A stretch of 22,705 nt of DNA from Spirochaetaceae bacterium. Its GTDB lineage: Bacteria > Spirochaetota > Spirochaetia > Treponematales > Breznakiellaceae. The notes under the pieces were generated by a model, which worked only from the letters and a program-made list of their open reading frames with translations, was not told where the DNA came from and made no database searches. Where the stretch lies: positions 1 to 22,705 of the forward strand of contig JAIRSB010000181.1 in NCBI GenBank assembly GCA_031255655.1, in the 5' to 3' direction. Shown one piece after another: positions 1 to 8,153 of this stretch (positions within the stretch are counted from its first letter, which is position 1; every line of letters starts with the position of its first letter). A program made the translations under genes and the position numbers.

Positions 1-41
1 CCCTGCGGTGTCAGGTTGTCTAACTTATTTTTCGTTTCCAT
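1..41 (-). CDS. Possible 5' end of a gene leaving the window
   Basis: An ATG at 41 on the minus strand opens a frame of 13 full codons (METKNKLDNLTPQ) that runs off the window edge without a stop. No Shine-Dalgarno sequence is visible. Upstream, TTTACC and TAGTAT with an 18-nt spacer, ending 8 nt before the ATG, resemble the short-leader promoters seen elsewhere in this window. The piece is too short to identify, and another start or no gene at all is possible. Confidence 0.35.
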   Translation of the reverse strand, partial: METKNKLDNLTPQ

Positions 42-183
42 GGATATTCATACTATCGTTTTTGCAAGGAAAAGGTAAAGCCACCGTTTTGTAAGAAATT
101 GTCCGCGCAATCTGTGTAATTGGCGGACGGTATCGCGGCTAAGGGGGTGAATAATATATTAACAATTTGATAGCATAATCCCA

Positions 184-1986
184 ATGAAGCGACGCCTTGT
201 TACAAGAATTTTAGGATTACTGTCATTGTATTGCGCAATTTTTATCGCGCTTTTGTTTGTTCAATTCGCCCCATACGGGAGTTTTAACAGGCAAATCGGC
301 GGATTGCGTGTGAGTGGCAGTTTTGAGACTATTCCCGCTCACGCGGTAAACGAAAAAACAGACAGAGAATTACTTATAAAAGATAACGTGCGGGTGTTTT
401 TCGGAGGATTGGAATTTCAGCTTTCCGGTAAAAACGCGGACGGCTTGAGCTATGTCAAATTTGATGGAAACGTGCAGGCGGCTTACCCCGAAAGTCTTAC
501 AATGTCCGGAGACAGTGCGAGTTTTAGGCTTTCGGATGGACAGGAACTGTCATTTAAGGTGAGGAATAAATCCGCCTCTGACGAACTACTGATAAGTGCG
601 GTGCTTACCGAAGACGTGAGAGAAATTTTACTGCCTTTCAGAACGACTGGTATGGCTAGAATAAAAAATGACCCTAAGGGTTTCAGAGTAAATTACGGAA
701 ATTCCGTATATGCCTTTGAGACGGGAGATGTTGACGAGAAAATCGGTGCTGTTTTGCTTAGCAAGACGGAACCCCACGCGGCTTACCGCATTATACCGGT
801 GTACGATTCGCTTAATCCGGCTGATTTTGGCATTATCGATGAAACGGAAGCGCCGCAGTATGCCGCGTATTTGGCACGCTGGCGGGACTCTGCGTTTGCC
901 GCTTGGGAACGCCGCATAAATTCCGGTAATTTTGACGAAAGTGTAATCGCCGCGTTTCTCGCCGAATCTACTCGGCGCGGCGTTCTAAGACGCTCGATTT
1001 CAATAATACCCGCCAGAGTTCGTGGAAGCGGTGGACACAGCTTTTTTACTGTGCCTTTTCTGGGTGGATTGGACGATTCTTTGAACGGTCTCATTTTCTT
1101 TGAGGAAGATCGAATTAGCCGTATTACTTCGTATACGCAGACAGATCCTTCGGCGTTTCTGACGGAACCGTATATTTTTGAATACCTGTTGAGTATCGGC
1201 GGACAGGAACTTTTTGACAAAGGGATTGAGTATGTAAACGCGCTGAACCCTGATGTAATTAGGCTTGACATGTGCGCGGGGATTCTCGAAGGCTGGCTTA
1301 CTTGGGAAAAATGGCGTGGCGGTGAGGAAAACCCATTTGAAACACTGATTCCCCGCGTGCGCTCGGTAATTTTGACATACATCAAAAAAGACGATGCGGG
1401 AGCCTGCGTTTTCTTGATGGACGGAAGCGCCGACACCGATTACAACCTGCGGGCAGGCTTCGCGCTTGCGGCTTACGGCGAGGGGACGGGTAATGACAGT
1501 TGGACGGCGGCGGGACGTTCTTTGATACTTTCGGTTCTATCGTTTGCCGACGAGGACGCGGCTGTCAGCGATAAATTTGATTTATCGGCAAACGGTGAAT
1601 TTGTGGCTTCTAACGATGCCGGCATCCTAACTTCGGCGCAGATATACGCGGATTTGAGATTTTCGGATTACTATCCCCACTTTGCCGGCATAGACGCGGG
1701 AGGCGGCGGTATTTTCCTTTGGACGGCTTCGCCTTCGGTCAGCGCTTCTTTTGCGGACAATACGCTGGATTTAGACATTCGTTTTCCGCAGGAGGAAACG
1801 CATTACGTTTATATTGCCAACATAGACCAGTTTAGTAGAATCCAATTGCGCGGCATAGATTGGCGTTCCGACAGACTGTTTGAACAGTATAACGCCCCAG
1901 GTTGGTTGTATTCGTCCTCCACGAGGGTTTTGATGTTAAAAATGGTGCAGCAATCCGAAATAGAGCGCGTTAGGATTGTCTTTTGA
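184..1986 (+). CDS. Membrane-anchored or exported protein of unknown function, 600 aa
   Basis: I do not recognise a characterised family. The protein starts with two basic residues and a hydrophobic stretch (about residues 9-28, ILGLLSLYCAIFIALLFVQF), which fits an uncleaved signal anchor; the rest is soluble and probably faces the periplasm. Residues 35-200 look beta-rich and residues 220-480 more helical. There is no lipobox cysteine. The ATG at 184 is the first usable start after an in-frame stop at 160-162, but it lacks a clear Shine-Dalgarno sequence; the purine run at 142-148 is about 35 nt away. A CATAAT box lies 4 nt before the ATG without a convincing -35 box. The 3' end overlaps the convergent rlmE gene by 17 bp. 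It looks like a conserved hypothetical envelope protein of treponemes, but that lineage assignment is inference. Confidence 0.8.
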   Translation: MKRRLVTRILGLLSLYCAIFIALLFVQFAPYGSFNRQIGGLRVSGSFETIPAHAVNEKTDRELLIKDNVRVFFGGLEFQLSGKNADGLSYVKFDGNVQAAYPESLTMSGDSASFRLSDGQELSFKVRNKSASDELLISAVLTEDVREILLPFRTTGMARIKNDPKGFRVNYGNSVYAFETGDVDEKIGAVLLSKTEPHAAYRIIPVYDSLNPADFGIIDETEAPQYAAYLARWRDSAFAAWERRINSGNFDESVIAAFLAESTRRGVLRRSISIIPARVRGSGGHSFFTVPFLGGLDDSLNGLIFFEEDRISRITSYTQTDPSAFLTEPYIFEYLLSIGGQELFDKGIEYVNALNPDVIRLDMCAGILEGWLTWEKWRGGEENPFETLIPRVRSVILTYIKKDDAGACVFLMDGSADTDYNLRAGFALAAYGEGTGNDSWTAAGRSLILSVLSFADEDAAVSDKFDLSANGEFVASNDAGILTSAQIYADLRFSDYYPHFAGIDAGGGGIFLWTASPSVSASFADNTLDLDIRFPQEETHYVYIANIDQFSRIQLRGIDWRSDRLFEQYNAPGWLYSSSTRVLMLKMVQQSEIERVRIVF

Positions 1987-2602
1987 AGCCCGTTCCTATT
2001 ATGTAAGTTTCGAACGATGACAAGCGGCAGGCTTCAGGTTTGAAAGTTTTTAACAGGTTGAATTTGGGGCGCGTTTCCTTTATCAGGGCGGCGGAGTCTT
2101 CTCCTTGAAAGATTTTTACGCAAAGGCTTCCGCCTTTGCGTAACGCGGCGGCGGCGTATGACAGCGCCGCATGAGCTATTTCCGCCGAGCGCACCGCGTC
2201 AAGACCGCGCCCGCCGCTGGTTGAGGGCGCTGCATCGCTGAGTATCACGTTGAACGGTCCAAGTCCGGCAAGTTCCGTTTGAGTGTCCGCCGTGAAAATG
2301 TCCGCTTGTCTGAATAAAAAATTCTGCCCGTCAAAAAGTCCCGCGTCCACGCGGCGGGAGAGCGGCGAAATATCGCAAGCGGCAAGAAAGCCTTGTCCGG
2401 ACAGCTTGCGCAGTACATACAGACTCCAACTACCCGGTGCCGCGCCTAAGTCCAATACCTTAAAATCCGGCTTTATCTGCCCTTTGTTCTTGGGAAGGAG
2501 CGTGAATTTTTCGTCTATTTCCTTTAATTTGTAGACAGAACGAGCGGGGTAGCCTTCTTTTTGGGCTTTCATCGACCAAAAGTCTAGTCTTTTGTAGTCC
2601 AT
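1970..2602 (-). CDS. rlmE: 23S rRNA (uridine-2'-O)-methyltransferase RlmE (FtsJ/RrmJ family)
   Basis: RlmE uses S-adenosylmethionine to methylate the 2'-hydroxyl of the A-loop uridine (U2552 in E. coli) of 23S rRNA, a late step of large-subunit assembly. The 210-residue length fits the family (E. coli 209). The SAM-binding loop is DLGAAPGSWS at 51-60. The K-D-K-E catalytic set is present: K25 in SVYKL, D123 in LSDAAP, K163 in CVKIFQG and E198 in SFETY. The short N-terminus up to YPARSVYKL is typical. The gene lies 51 bp downstream of the thioesterase gene on the same strand and is probably cotranscribed with it; a GC-rich hairpin lies in the gap. There is no strong Shine-Dalgarno sequence. 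The 3' end overlaps the opposite-strand gene by 17 bp. Confidence 0.95.
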   Translation of the reverse strand: MDYKRLDFWSMKAQKEGYPARSVYKLKEIDEKFTLLPKNKGQIKPDFKVLDLGAAPGSWSLYVLRKLSGQGFLAACDISPLSRRVDAGLFDGQNFLFRQADIFTADTQTELAGLGPFNVILSDAAPSTSGGRGLDAVRSAEIAHAALSYAAAALRKGGSLCVKIFQGEDSAALIKETRPKFNLLKTFKPEACRLSSFETYIIGTGFKRQS

Positions 2603-2613
2603 TTTGTGTTCAG

Positions 2614-2633
2614 GGCGGGCGTTAGCGCCTGCC
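2614..2633. other. GC-rich hairpin between thioesterase and rlmE genes
   Basis: GGCGGGCG (2614-2621) pairs with CGCCTGCC (2626-2633) around a TTAG loop, with one G-T pair. It lies just before the rlmE start in the likely cotranscript. There is no U-tract on either side, so it is not a standard terminator; it could be an RNA-processing or stability element. Confidence 0.45.
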
Positions 2634-2653
2634 GTGTCTTGTTGTAACGCGGC

Positions 2654-3076
2654 CTATTCGCGGGACAAGAGTTTTCCTTCGGCTTTTTCCATGAATTTTT
2701 TATTGTCGATGATAAAACGCTCGTGTTCTCCCTGTCCTATAAGCTCTTTGTCGTCCCATGCTTGCACAGTGAAAGACAACTTTCTGCCGTCAACGGCCGT
2801 AAGTTCGCTTTCAGCCCTGATTTTTGCGCCCAAAGGACTGGCCGCCAGATGTTTCACGCGGATTTCCGTACCTACGGTGGAGCAGTTTTCCGGCAGAAGC
2901 GGCGACACAGCCAGCGCGGAAGCTTTCTCCATCAATGCTATCATTGCGGGTGTGGCGTAGACATCAAGGCCACCGCTGCCAAGAGAGCGGGCTGTGTTTC
3001 GCTCGTTTACGGTCTCCGCGGCTTCAGAGTGCAATCCGGGCGTTAACGCCGGGTTAAGTTCGATTTTCGTTCCCAT
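2654..3076 (-). CDS. FlK-like hotdog-fold acyl-CoA thioesterase
   Basis: The 140-residue protein matches the fluoroacetyl-CoA thioesterase (FlK) branch of the hotdog superfamily. Its catalytic residues fall at the same numbers as in FlK: T42 in YATPAM, E50 in ALMEKAS and H76 in RVKHLAAS, with G69 (TVGT) and R120 (GEHERF) also present. FlK uses these to hydrolyse short acyl-CoA thioesters. The Phe36 lid that gives FlK its fluoroacetyl specificity is absent; residues 33-36 are Gly-Ser-Gly-Gly, so the substrate is probably another small acyl-CoA. It is first in a likely two-gene unit with rlmE. The ATG has no Shine-Dalgarno sequence, and a TATACT box ends 8 nt upstream. The family call is confident; the natural substrate is unknown. 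Confidence 0.88.
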   Translation of the reverse strand: MGTKIELNPALTPGLHSEAAETVNERNTARSLGSGGLDVYATPAMIALMEKASALAVSPLLPENCSTVGTEIRVKHLAASPLGAKIRAESELTAVDGRKLSFTVQAWDDKELIGQGEHERFIIDNKKFMEKAEGKLLSRE

Positions 3077-3082
3077 AATTAG

Positions 3083-3095
3083 TCAGTATAACTGA
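3083..3095. promoter_or_regulatory. Thioesterase -10 box inside a small dyad
   Basis: On the minus strand TATACT (3090-3085) lies 8 nt before the ATG at 3076. It is embedded in the dyad TCAGTATAACTGA (5-bp arms around ATA), a layout suited to a repressor site. No good -35 box was found, so the promoter call is tentative. Confidence 0.4.
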
Positions 3096-3128
3096 TTGAA
3101 AGAAAAAATCTACCTGTTATAGGCACAA

Positions 3129-3142
3129 AGCCCTATAGGGTT
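3129..3142. other. Short palindrome at the 3' end of tag
   Basis: AGCCCTATAGGGTT is self-complementary with one G-T pair at each edge and abuts the tag stop codon (3142-3144). It could be a weak transcript-end hairpin, but it has almost no loop and no U-tract. Confidence 0.25.
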
Positions 3143-3726
3143 CAGGTTTCCGTGCGGGTAGGGTTTAGCTCGGCGTGTCTGAAGCAGCTTACGAGATGGT
3201 CGTTGACAAGGCCTGTGGCCTGCATGAAAGCGTAGACTATCGTGGGGCCGACGAATGAAAAGCCCCTTTTTACCAGTATTTTTGATATTTGCGTGGAAAG
3301 CGGCGTTGAGGACGGAATTTCTTTTACCGTGTTGTAATGATTAACGATGGGTTTTCCCTCTACCCAATCCCATATCCACGCCGAAAAATCATGGCCTTGA
3401 TCACGCATCGCGAGATAGGCGCGGGCGTTTTTGACGGCAGACTCAATTTTTTGCCGGTTATGGATTATGCGCTCGGTTCCCATGATGCGCTCAATGTCGT
3501 TTTGGCCGTAGTTCGCGACGATTTCTGGATTCATATTATCGAAGGCTTCTCGGTAGTCGTTGCGCCGTTTCAAAATTGTAATCCATGAAAGCCCTGCCTG
3601 CACTCCGTCAAGCACAAGCGCCTCAAACAATTTAACGCTGTCGCGCAGCGGCACCCCCCATTCTTCGTCATGATAGCGTATATACTCTTTGTCGCCCAAA
3701 CACCATGGGCACCGTATCAATTCCAC
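3142..3726 (-). CDS. tag: DNA-3-methyladenine glycosylase I
   Basis: Tag removes 3-methyladenine from alkylated DNA as the first step of base excision repair. The 194-residue protein aligns along its length with E. coli Tag (187 aa). The zinc site is complete: C6, H19, H177 and C181. The base-binding segment QAGLSWITILKRR (about 43-55) and the GFSFVGPTIVYAFMQATGLVNDH block are intact. E. coli Glu38 corresponds to D40 here (LDGVQAGLSW), a conservative change. The start is GTG at 3726; the leading MELIRCPWC fits the family N-terminus. It has no Shine-Dalgarno sequence and a promoter-like pair ending 6 nt upstream. The thioesterase gene follows 65 bp downstream on the same strand. Confidence 0.96.
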   Translation of the reverse strand: MELIRCPWCLGDKEYIRYHDEEWGVPLRDSVKLFEALVLDGVQAGLSWITILKRRNDYREAFDNMNPEIVANYGQNDIERIMGTERIIHNRQKIESAVKNARAYLAMRDQGHDFSAWIWDWVEGKPIVNHYNTVKEIPSSTPLSTQISKILVKRGFSFVGPTIVYAFMQATGLVNDHLVSCFRHAELNPTRTET

Positions 3727-3732
3727 ATATAA

Positions 3733-3761
3733 AATCTACAAGGTATCAGGTAAAATTACAA
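3733..3761 (-). promoter_or_regulatory. Candidate leaderless promoter of tag
   Basis: Minus strand: TTGTAA (3761-3756), a 17-nt spacer, then TAGATT (3738-3733), ending 6 nt before the GTG at 3726. Transcription would begin at or next to the start codon. Confidence 0.5.
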
Positions 3762-3844
3762 TGGACTGGTGAAGCCGAAGTGGGACAAACGGCTTGTATT
3801 CGCGGACTATGAAACGCGGTATTATATTAAAGGGGGTAAGTATT

Positions 3845-4603
3845 ATGTTTTTAACGAAAACGCGCCGCGCCGCCGTTTTTCTTTTCGCGGCTTTGACGCT
3901 TTGCGCTTCATGCTCAACGCGGCTAAGTGGTGAAATTTACAGCGATGGGCGCGCCAAACTGGTGTTGGACAGCGCTTTGCTGCCCGCCATGAGTGGATTG
4001 CTGAAAAACTTTGCCGCGCGGGGCGGGAATGACTCCGCCGTTATTCTTGACGCGGGTGTTCTGAACAAGGCTTTTACACTAATGACGGGGATTGAATCCT
4101 CCGAGTTACGCAATGTCGCTGGAAACCGCGTGGAAGGGACTATCGTCATATCGAACATAGGATTGTTTCTTAACAACTCCGCAGGCGGCCTAGCCGCGCC
4201 GGACGCGGCAAAACAGCCTGAATTTGCCGTTTGGGAAAGAAAGCCATCCGGCGGCGGTGCTTTCAATATCACCATAAACCGCGATACGGGGCGGCAATTT
4301 CTATCGCTGCTTGCGCCTGAGCTTGTGGATTATCTTTCTGCGCTGATGGCTCCGGTCGTCACGGGGGAGGTCATCAATAAGGTGGGCTATCTTGAATTGG
4401 TGAGTGCGGTTTACGGGAAGGCTGTCGCCGACGATTTGGCCGCTGCGGAGCTTTCTATCGCCGTCAGTTTTCCCGGCCCTGTGGAAAGTGTTGCTGGAGG
4501 GACTTTTCGCGGAAGCCAAACAGAATTCAAAATGCCTCTGTTAGACCTGCTGGTTCTCGATACGCCTGTAATATACGATGTCCGGTGGACGCCGTGGCGC
4601 TAA
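3845..4603 (+). CDS. Small lipoprotein of unknown function, 252 aa
   Basis: I do not recognise the family. I chose the ATG at 3845 rather than the TTG at 3794 because AAAGGGGG (3830-3837) is a strong Shine-Dalgarno sequence at the right distance and the protein then starts with a proper signal peptide. That peptide has basic residues TKTRR, a hydrophobic core (about 9-20) and a relaxed spirochaete-type lipobox LCASC, with lipidation expected at C23. The mature part contains an early GEIYSDGRAKLVLDS segment and a hydrophobic central stretch LLAPELVDYLSALMAPVV. The gene is divergent from tag and convergent with the SPFH-like gene. It is likely an envelope lipoprotein; its role is unknown. Confidence 0.85.
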   Translation: MFLTKTRRAAVFLFAALTLCASCSTRLSGEIYSDGRAKLVLDSALLPAMSGLLKNFAARGGNDSAVILDAGVLNKAFTLMTGIESSELRNVAGNRVEGTIVISNIGLFLNNSAGGLAAPDAAKQPEFAVWERKPSGGGAFNITINRDTGRQFLSLLAPELVDYLSALMAPVVTGEVINKVGYLELVSAVYGKAVADDLAAAELSIAVSFPGPVESVAGGTFRGSQTEFKMPLLDLLVLDTPVIYDVRWTPWR

Positions 4604-4649
4604 CACAAAACACAAACCGCAAAATGTGGCCTTTTCCGTGCGGGAACTG

Positions 4650-5450
4650 CTATTCGGCGGCGTCCGGCAATTTAAGGTAATCAAGCAACAATGGGTATTT
4701 CGTTATAAGCTCACCGTATCTTGCAAGCTCGTCCAAACGGAATTGGGATTTTATGCGCCCTGCCGCGTTATCGCTGATTTGTGCGTTCAGGATTTCGCGC
4801 TGGTGGGAAATGTAATCATCGTACATTGATTTCGCCGAGTTGTACAAATTGTAATCTGGAAAACGTTTTACGCTCAACGAACATGAAAGACCGGTTATGT
4901 ATGGAAAAGCGTCTTGTATATCTTGAGTAAGCGGCTCATAAGAGCTTTCCGCGTTGATTTGTGTAAGCGCTTCCGGCTGTCCGCAGTAGTAGGCGAGGCG
5001 TTGTTCTATGAACGGTGTGAGTTGGAGGCGGAGTTGGGTTATATAAGCGTCAAACTCAGACTGGTTCGAGATGCTGAACTGATCTACAAGCCGCGGCAGC
5101 GAGTCGGGATTTATGCTGAAAGACACTCTGCCGGAAACCTGCCATGAAAAATCGGATTTTAGTCCGACAAACGCGGTGTAGGTTTCAGCCTGGGGCAGTC
5201 CGCCGCTTGCCTCGACCTGCACTGTTTGATTTTTTATGTCAAAAACGGCTATATTTGTGTTCGCCGGTATCAATTTGTACCAGAGCCATGTGAAATTTCC
5301 GTCCTTTATCACATGTTCGTAGAGCCCGTGCGTTTTCGAGCGGAGTACGCCGTAAGAATTGTGCGGCACGGATAACTGCGCCCAGCCGGCGAAAAAACAG
5401 AGTGAACCCAAAGCAATAAGGATGATAAGAATAACAAAAAACTTTTTCAT
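4650..5450 (-). CDS. Single-pass membrane protein resembling SPFH/band-7 proteins
   Basis: The 266-residue protein begins with one transmembrane anchor (about 4-25, FFVILIILIALGSLCFFAGW). It is followed by a region like the start of prohibitin/SPFH domains: VPHNSYGVLRSKTHGLYEHVIKDGNFTW, then IPANTNIAVFDIKNQTVQVEA. The middle (about 75-150) alternates strands and helices, and the C-terminal 60 residues are helical and charged. SPFH proteins assemble on membranes as scaffolds or protease regulators; whether this one does is inference, since the similarity is at the level of pattern. The start is well supported by GGGAGGAT about 8 nt upstream. The gene stands alone between a convergent lipoprotein gene and a divergent receptor gene. 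Confidence 0.75.
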   Translation of the reverse strand: MKKFFVILIILIALGSLCFFAGWAQLSVPHNSYGVLRSKTHGLYEHVIKDGNFTWLWYKLIPANTNIAVFDIKNQTVQVEASGGLPQAETYTAFVGLKSDFSWQVSGRVSFSINPDSLPRLVDQFSISNQSEFDAYITQLRLQLTPFIEQRLAYYCGQPEALTQINAESSYEPLTQDIQDAFPYITGLSCSLSVKRFPDYNLYNSAKSMYDDYISHQREILNAQISDNAAGRIKSQFRLDELARYGELITKYPLLLDYLKLPDAAE

Positions 5451-5550
5451 GCCTATCCTCCCATATATTCAGCGTATTTGATTTTTTTACAAATTACAAC
5501 AACTATTGTGTGGCTCAGTAGAGTTATGGTTTCAAAATCGCATAGTTTGA

Positions 5551-5587
5551 CTTCGCGTTGTCGAAGCGTGTTTTTTCCAGTTACAAT
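5551..5587 (+). promoter_or_regulatory. Candidate leaderless promoter of the receptor gene, with a dyad over the -35
   Basis: TTGTCG (5558-5563), an 18-nt spacer, then TACAAT (5582-5587), ending 7 nt before the ATG at 5595. The dyad CTTCG-N6-CGAAG (5551-5566) overlaps the -35 box and could be a repressor site. No Shine-Dalgarno sequence is present, and an in-frame stop at 5589-5591 rules out an earlier start. Confidence 0.5.
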
Positions 5588-5594
5588 ATAGAAT

Positions 5595-8102
5595 ATGAAT
5601 CGTTTTCGTATTCTTATAAATAGACTGACGCTGACCGCGCGTTTGGCGGGCGCAGCATACCCGCTTATCGCGCGTGATATAAAAGTTTCGGTAATGGACG
5701 GCGATTTAGATGAAGCTCTGGCGGGTGCCGTCCTGCGCCTGCCGGACGGAATGGAACTGGAAACTGATGACGGCGGCGAGGCTGTCTTTTCTATTCCTGA
5801 TGAGATGAGGGGCGACATTCGTGTTACATATCCCGGATACGAACCCGCGCGCGTGCCGATAAGACTGGAAGCGGACTATTCTTACACGGTTATGCTGCAC
5901 ATAAGCGGGGAAACACTTGAAAACAGCGAGCTTGTTATAGAAGCCTCAGTCCCTTCAGCCAACAAAAATCAGAGCGGGCGCAGCGTATCGCTCAACCATG
6001 ATGAACTGGAATATACGGCGGAGATAGGATTGGTTGAGGATGTCATGAGTTCTGTTAAATTATTGCCCGGAGTGGGTTATACCGGCGTATTCAACGCGCT
6101 GCCTTCAATACGCGGTGGCGTTCCAAGCGACTTGAAAGCGTCTCTCGACGGCTTCTATCTGGACAATCCGTACCACTGGGGCGGGGGATATTCAATATTC
6201 GACCCGAAAACTATAGAGGAAGCCAGATTATACCACGGGGTTTTTTCGGCGCGGTACGCGCACACTATTTCAGGACTGCTGGAATTAAAGTCAAGAGATC
6301 TGTCGACAGAACGTGCTGATTTCGCCCTTAATCTTTCTACCAGCGCGGCTGGTTTCAATATTTCCCATCCGTTGCCGGATTTTTCCGGTTCAAAAGGGGC
6401 CAACCGCGGAGCTGTGATGCTGATCGGAAAAATAACTTATTGGGACCCGTTTGTCTATCTGGCTAAAGAACTTTCAAAAACCATTGAAACCCTATCTCCC
6501 ATCAACGTGGTGTCCACGGCACCGTATATCAGAAGTTTAAACTTGCTGTCAAGTTACAGGTTTTCTGACGATATGGAATTGAATTTGAATGCGTATTTCG
6601 GTCAGGACGGGATCGGCCTTTTGTACAATAACAGCAGTAACCACATAGATTTATTAAGCAACTCCGAATTAAAATTCACATGGGATAATTTGATTTGTTT
6701 TTTTACAAGTGCTTTATTGTTTAACCCAAGACCTGACATTGTGCTGAAAGCGAACGTCGGCGTCTCGTACAATTCACAACTTATGGATTCCGACATCAAT
6801 TATAAAGTCATGCAGGGCGCGACGCCTATCGAGACAGAAAATATCCGGAAATATGAAAACAGAACGATAGGGCTTCAGGGACGTTTCGATTTTGACTGGG
6901 ACATAGGAAGCGGATTTTTGTTTTCCGCTGGAATAGAAGAGCTATACCGCCAATGGTTTGAGATTACCGACACGAATTCGATGATAGACGCCCAAACGGA
7001 TAGCGGGGAGTATAAATCTTTTTTGCGTGTTTTTCCAAATACAAACAATGGAGGCCTATTTTCCGGCCTATATTCTCTGATTGAATACAAACAGCCGGGC
7101 GGGCGCATTGCCGCCGAAGCTGGACTACGGCTTGATCATCTGTATTTCATCGGGAAAAATTTTACTATACAGTCCGCTCCGATCATAAATCCGCGCTTAA
7201 ACTTTGAATATTATCCGTTGCAAAATTACGGAATCATAGACAAGCTGACGCTTTCCGCCGGTGCGGGACTTTTTTCGTCAATGAACAACAATATCGCGTA
7301 TATGAGCAGAGGTTACGGCATCGATCCGTATGATTTAAAATTGAACCGTGCCGCCACAGGAGTAACTGGAATAAAACTTGATTTTTTTGGGAATTGGACA
7401 TTTAATCTTGAATTTTACTACAAATATGTATTTGACCGCGCCTATACCGTAAATGTTGCGGAGGGAAACAACGCGGTAGTCTATTATAATTTTGACGGCG
7501 AGGGGCATATATATGGATTTGATCTAATGCTGCAAAAAATAGACGGCAGATTTATTGACGGCTGGATATCGTATTCATTTAATTACGCCTATTATCATGA
7601 TCCAAAAAGCATAGAAGCGTTTAACGGGGCGGCGTTCACGGATAGAACAAATAACTGGTATTATCCGATATTTCACCGTTTTTCCAACTTAAACTTAATT
7701 ATGAATTTTAAACCGGGCCGGAATTTTAACATATACACGCGCTTGGGTTTTGCGAGCGGTCCCCCAAAAAGCAAGCAAGGAGAAGCGATTGCATATACAA
7801 TAGTGCAAGACGATGGCAGAACAATAACAAAATATAAACGCACCTCTTCCTATTCGGACAACGAACGCGCGTCATTTTCTCTGCCGGTTGATATAAAATT
7901 TTCGTGGTTCTTTTTTTACCCGAACAATAAGACACGGACGGAAGTATATCTCGCTGTGGAAAACGCGCTGTCGTTGATTTACCAGCCAAAAGGCAATACA
8001 ACGATGAACCCGTACACGGGAGAGGAAGAGGAAGGCAGCAGCACAGCCAGCTTTGAACTGCCCATACCAATGATTTCTTTCGGGTTTAAATGGACGTATT
8101 AA
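5595..8102 (+). CDS. TonB-dependent-receptor-like outer-membrane protein
   Basis: The 835-residue protein has the layout of a TonB-dependent receptor. Residues 1-26 are a weak signal peptide (LTLTARLAGAAYPLIA). Residues 28-105 form a carboxypeptidase-regulatory-like beta-sandwich. Residues about 118-235 are a plug domain with the typical LLPGVGYTG, PSIRGGVPSDLKASLDG and GVFSARYAH segments. The rest alternates short aromatic strands and loops as in a 22-strand barrel, and the chain ends in an aromatic residue (FGFKWTY), as usual for barrel proteins. I see no convincing TonB box. The substrate cannot be read from sequence; iron complexes, cobalamin, oligosaccharides or peptides are all possible. 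No uptake partner genes flank it. The ATG at 5595 is forced by the upstream in-frame stop. Confidence 0.87.
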   Translation: MNRFRILINRLTLTARLAGAAYPLIARDIKVSVMDGDLDEALAGAVLRLPDGMELETDDGGEAVFSIPDEMRGDIRVTYPGYEPARVPIRLEADYSYTVMLHISGETLENSELVIEASVPSANKNQSGRSVSLNHDELEYTAEIGLVEDVMSSVKLLPGVGYTGVFNALPSIRGGVPSDLKASLDGFYLDNPYHWGGGYSIFDPKTIEEARLYHGVFSARYAHTISGLLELKSRDLSTERADFALNLSTSAAGFNISHPLPDFSGSKGANRGAVMLIGKITYWDPFVYLAKELSKTIETLSPINVVSTAPYIRSLNLLSSYRFSDDMELNLNAYFGQDGIGLLYNNSSNHIDLLSNSELKFTWDNLICFFTSALLFNPRPDIVLKANVGVSYNSQLMDSDINYKVMQGATPIETENIRKYENRTIGLQGRFDFDWDIGSGFLFSAGIEELYRQWFEITDTNSMIDAQTDSGEYKSFLRVFPNTNNGGLFSGLYSLIEYKQPGGRIAAEAGLRLDHLYFIGKNFTIQSAPIINPRLNFEYYPLQNYGIIDKLTLSAGAGLFSSMNNNIAYMSRGYGIDPYDLKLNRAATGVTGIKLDFFGNWTFNLEFYYKYVFDRAYTVNVAEGNNAVVYYNFDGEGHIYGFDLMLQKIDGRFIDGWISYSFNYAYYHDPKSIEAFNGAAFTDRTNNWYYPIFHRFSNLNLIMNFKPGRNFNIYTRLGFASGPPKSKQGEAIAYTIVQDDGRTITKYKRTSSYSDNERASFSLPVDIKFSWFFFYPNNKTRTEVYLAVENALSLIYQPKGNTTMNPYTGEEEEGSSTASFELPIPMISFGFKWTY

Positions 8103-8109
8103 ATAGAGT

Positions 8110-8137
8110 TGTTTAGAAACTTTAAAGTTTTTAAACA
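8110..8137. repeat. 28-bp AT-rich palindrome after the receptor gene
   Basis: Bases 8110-8137 are self-complementary across their whole length except one G-T pair (8116/8131). The centre is TTTAAA around 8123/8124, and the palindrome begins 8 bp after the receptor stop codon. With almost no loop it suits a protein-binding operator or a cruciform more than a standard terminator. Confidence 0.6.
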
Positions 8138-8153
8138 GTAACCGCTAAAAAAT

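Noticed and set aside
142..148. Purine run as ribosome-binding site for the 600-residue protein
   Set aside because: It is about 35 nt from the ATG, and an in-frame stop at 160-162 rules out a closer upstream start.
783..1436. Minus-strand open frame of 217 codons
   Set aside because: It lies wholly inside the 600-residue protein gene, has a Ser/Arg/Pro-rich antisense-like composition and no ribosome-binding site.
2604..2960. Plus-strand open frame of 118 codons over the thioesterase gene
   Set aside because: The opposite strand has a clear thioesterase with all catalytic residues; this frame has no recognisable content.
3794..3844. TTG at 3794 as the start of the small lipoprotein
   Set aside because: It would put 17 residues before the signal peptide and hide the strong AAAGGGGG ribosome-binding site inside the gene.
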